The notes below the pieces were generated by a model. It was given only the letters and a program-made list of their open reading frames with translations. It had not been told where the DNA came from and did no database searches. 6,571 nucleotides of DNA, from NCBI GenBank assembly GCA_021203915.1, contig JAJQAI010000304.1:1-6571 (forward strand). The letters are read 5' to 3'. This DNA comes from Prevotella sp. Its GTDB lineage: Bacteria > Bacteroidota > Bacteroidia > Bacteroidales > Bacteroidaceae. This document shows, in pieces, positions 4,930-6,571 of the stretch (within the stretch, counting starts at the first letter, position 1; the number at the start of each line of letters is the position of its first letter). The position numbers were made by a program, and so were the translations under genes.

Positions 4930-6571
4930 CTATTTAACGATAAATTTCTTGCCTTGAGAAATATAAATGCCAGGTTTTAGTGGCTGGCTTACACGGATTC
5001 CCTGTATAGTATAAATATTGTCATCGGCGATGATTTTTTCTTTATGCTCAATTTCTTTAATACCAATACTTGTAGGTGTTCCACCTTCTACTTCAGCTTC
5101 CATAATGTCAGCAACTATACTATTCATATATACCTCAAGGTAAGTATAACCCTCATCGTTAGTTTCCTTGCCATCATCAGCATTGTTTGGATCTAGACCA
5201 TTGGCTGTTTCCCATTCATCTGGTATTCCATCGCCATCGGTATCTAGTGGAGCTGGCTCACTTTGTAAGTCTGGCCAAGCAGACCAATCATCACTAGCGT
5301 CAGCAGGTTTTAAGTCATCTTGAGAATCTATTAATCCTGGTTTATTAACTATTGAACCTGTATATGTAGCAACGCCATCACGAGTATCGCTTACAATAAG
5401 TTCATCTACCCAATCACGATGAAGTGAGCAACCAGCATATTGAAGAACTTTTTCATAGGCATCCTCTGCTGTGTGAGTAGTTACTTCCTCAAAGGCAATA
5501 GGAGATGAAAGTTTTATTGTATCCTTTGTCTCTTGAGTATAAGTATAGTCATTATCACTGCTATTTGATAATTGGTTGTATATACCATATGTCCAATTAT
5601 CATTTGTTACACTTGAATATTTAGTGTTTACATTTCCATCAACATAGAATTTACCCCAAACATGAAGCATAGGTGCAAATGCAGGATATCTCTCAACATA
5701 TTCCTCAGTTCTAATATCTATCTTGGCTATACGCATTTGATAGTTTTCGCCTCGAGTTTCAGTAGCTGGTCCTACTTTATAGTAGTTATTAACTATATTT
5801 ACTTTCATACCTTCTCCACCATAACAACCATTACCTGCCCAATTATAAATTACATTATTGCGAAGGTCCATTTGCTCCTTTTCTTGTGTTCCTTGACGAG
5901 GTCCAAGACGTGGAGCACGTGAGTCATGATGAGCTAAGAGATTGTGGTGATATGAAGCACCTGCTCCACCCCAATTACCTCCATATCCATGAGCGCCACT
6001 TTCGTGACCTGCATTAACTAGGCTCTGCGATACAATGCACCACTGAATAGTCTGGTTAGTATTTCCATAAACTGAAAGACATTCATCTATTGACCAACTA
6101 ACTGAGCAGTGATCAATTATAATATTTCTTTTATCCATACCACCAAGGCCATCACCTTCGTGATTTGCAACATACTTATTACCTAAGCGGAAACGAATAA
6201 AACGAATTATAATATTATTGGCTGATAAGACAAAAGGATAATCGGCAATGCATATACCATCGCCTGGAGCCGTTTGACCTGCAATAGTAATATTTGGATT
6301 ACTTAATTTCAACTGAGATGTTAGATGTATAGTACCAGAAACATCAAATACAACAGTTCTTGTTCCGGATTTTTGGACGGCATATCTTAGAGTTCCTTCT
6401 GTATTTGTATCCTCTAAGGATGTAACATGATACACTGTACCGCCTCTACCTCCTGTTGCTTCACGACCAAAGCCCTCAGCGCCAGGAAAAGCAAGTGTTT
6501 GGGCTTTTATTCCAATCGTAGTAAAAAGAGAAATAACTATAAGTAAAACTCGCTTTAAATAACTTTTTTTC
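4930..6571 (-). CDS. Secreted PL1-type pectate lyase with C-terminal sorting-like tail (start codon cut by window edge)
   Basis: The enzyme cleaves polygalacturonate by beta-elimination. The frame is open from the right edge. The last base, read as G on the minus strand, is followed by AAA AAA AGT, so it is most likely the third base of ATG, giving 547 residues. Residues 1-24 form a signal peptide ending IKA. The family opening FPGAEGFGREATGGRGG is at 29-45. A start at the GTG at 6435 would remove the signal peptide and this motif. The parallel beta-helix spans about 47-345, with the motifs ITIAGQTAPGDG, IDHCSVSWSIDE (153-164) and SRAPRLG (218-224), the last probably carrying the catalytic arginine. 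Residues 444-467 form an acidic DTDGDGIPDEWE/LDPNNADDG calcium-binding type module. The tail (about 518-547, IYTIQGIRVSQP...GKKFIVK) resembles C-terminal export/sorting domains of Prevotella and relatives. The GH3 gene lies downstream. Confidence 0.93.
   Translation of the reverse strand, partial: KKSYLKRVLLIVISLFTTIGIKAQTLAFPGAEGFGREATGGRGGTVYHVTSLEDTNTEGTLRYAVQKSGTRTVVFDVSGTIHLTSQLKLSNPNITIAGQTAPGDGICIADYPFVLSANNIIIRFIRFRLGNKYVANHEGDGLGGMDKRNIIIDHCSVSWSIDECLSVYGNTNQTIQWCIVSQSLVNAGHESGAHGYGGNWGGAGASYHHNLLAHHDSRAPRLGPRQGTQEKEQMDLRNNVIYNWAGNGCYGGEGMKVNIVNNYYKVGPATETRGENYQMRIAKIDIRTEEYVERYPAFAPMLHVWGKFYVDGNVNTKYSSVTNDNWTYGIYNQLSNSSDNDYTYTQETKDTIKLSSPIAFEEVTTHTAEDAYEKVLQYAGCSLHRDWVDELIVSDTRDGVATYTGSIVNKPGLIDSQDDLKPADASDDWSAWPDLQSEPAPLDTDGDGIPDEWETANGLDPNNADDGKETNDEGYTYLEVYMNSIVADIMEAEVEGGTPTSIGIKEIEHKEKIIADDNIYTIQGIRVSQPLKPGIYISQGKKFIVK

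Noticed and set aside
1..6571. CRISPR array, tRNA or rRNA genes, insertion sequence ends
   Set aside because: No regularly spaced repeats, no cloverleaf or rRNA-like segments, and no transposase or terminal inverted repeats with target duplications were seen by eye.

Overview
The window looks like chromosomal DNA from a Bacteroidales bacterium, most likely Prevotella or a close relative. It is AT-rich, and no start codon has a Shine-Dalgarno sequence. The recognisable promoter elements match the Bacteroidetes -7 box TAnnTTTG. The secreted carbohydrate-active enzymes have Bacteroidetes-type signal peptides ending in ...AQ or ...HGQ, and the pectate lyase has a Prevotella-like C-terminal tail. 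The assignment rests on sequence features only.

Left part (1-1852). The window opens inside the 5' end of a minus-strand gene whose first 30 codons match NADP-dependent malic enzyme. A 257-bp divergent intergenic region follows, with a -7 box for each direction and two short palindromes that could be operators. Then come two plus-strand genes: a TetR/AcrR-type repressor (350-979) and a calcineurin-like metallophosphoesterase (1088-1852). They are separated by 108 bp that contain an 18-bp AT-rich palindrome.

Middle (1853-2241). This is a 389-bp gap between convergent genes with no intact gene. On the minus strand it holds a relic of about 40 codons, which I read as a broken piece of a DUF1016/YhcG-type PDDEXK nuclease. 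A CG-rich perfect 16-bp palindrome lies at the relic's upstream edge. A hairpin near 2198-2218 follows the stop of the GH3 gene.

Right part (2242-6571). Two minus-strand polysaccharide-degrading genes lie in tandem: a PL1-type pectate lyase (upstream, cut within its start codon by the window edge) and a GH3 glycosidase with a PA14 insertion, most like Bacteroidetes beta-xylosidases. A 111-bp spacer separates them. Nearly all of it is covered by a long inverted repeat (4842-4910) that would pair completely, with one G-U, only in the minus-strand transcript. The pair looks like the end of a plant-polysaccharide utilisation cluster. The lyase carries a C-terminal tail resembling an export/sorting signal and may act outside the cell, while the GH3 enzyme lacks one and probably trims oligosaccharides in the periplasm. 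No SusC/SusD pair or regulator of such a cluster lies inside the window.

I found no clearly new multi-gene system. The most interesting items are the intercistronic hairpin, the nuclease relic with its adjoining palindrome, and the candidate TetR operator over its own promoter.
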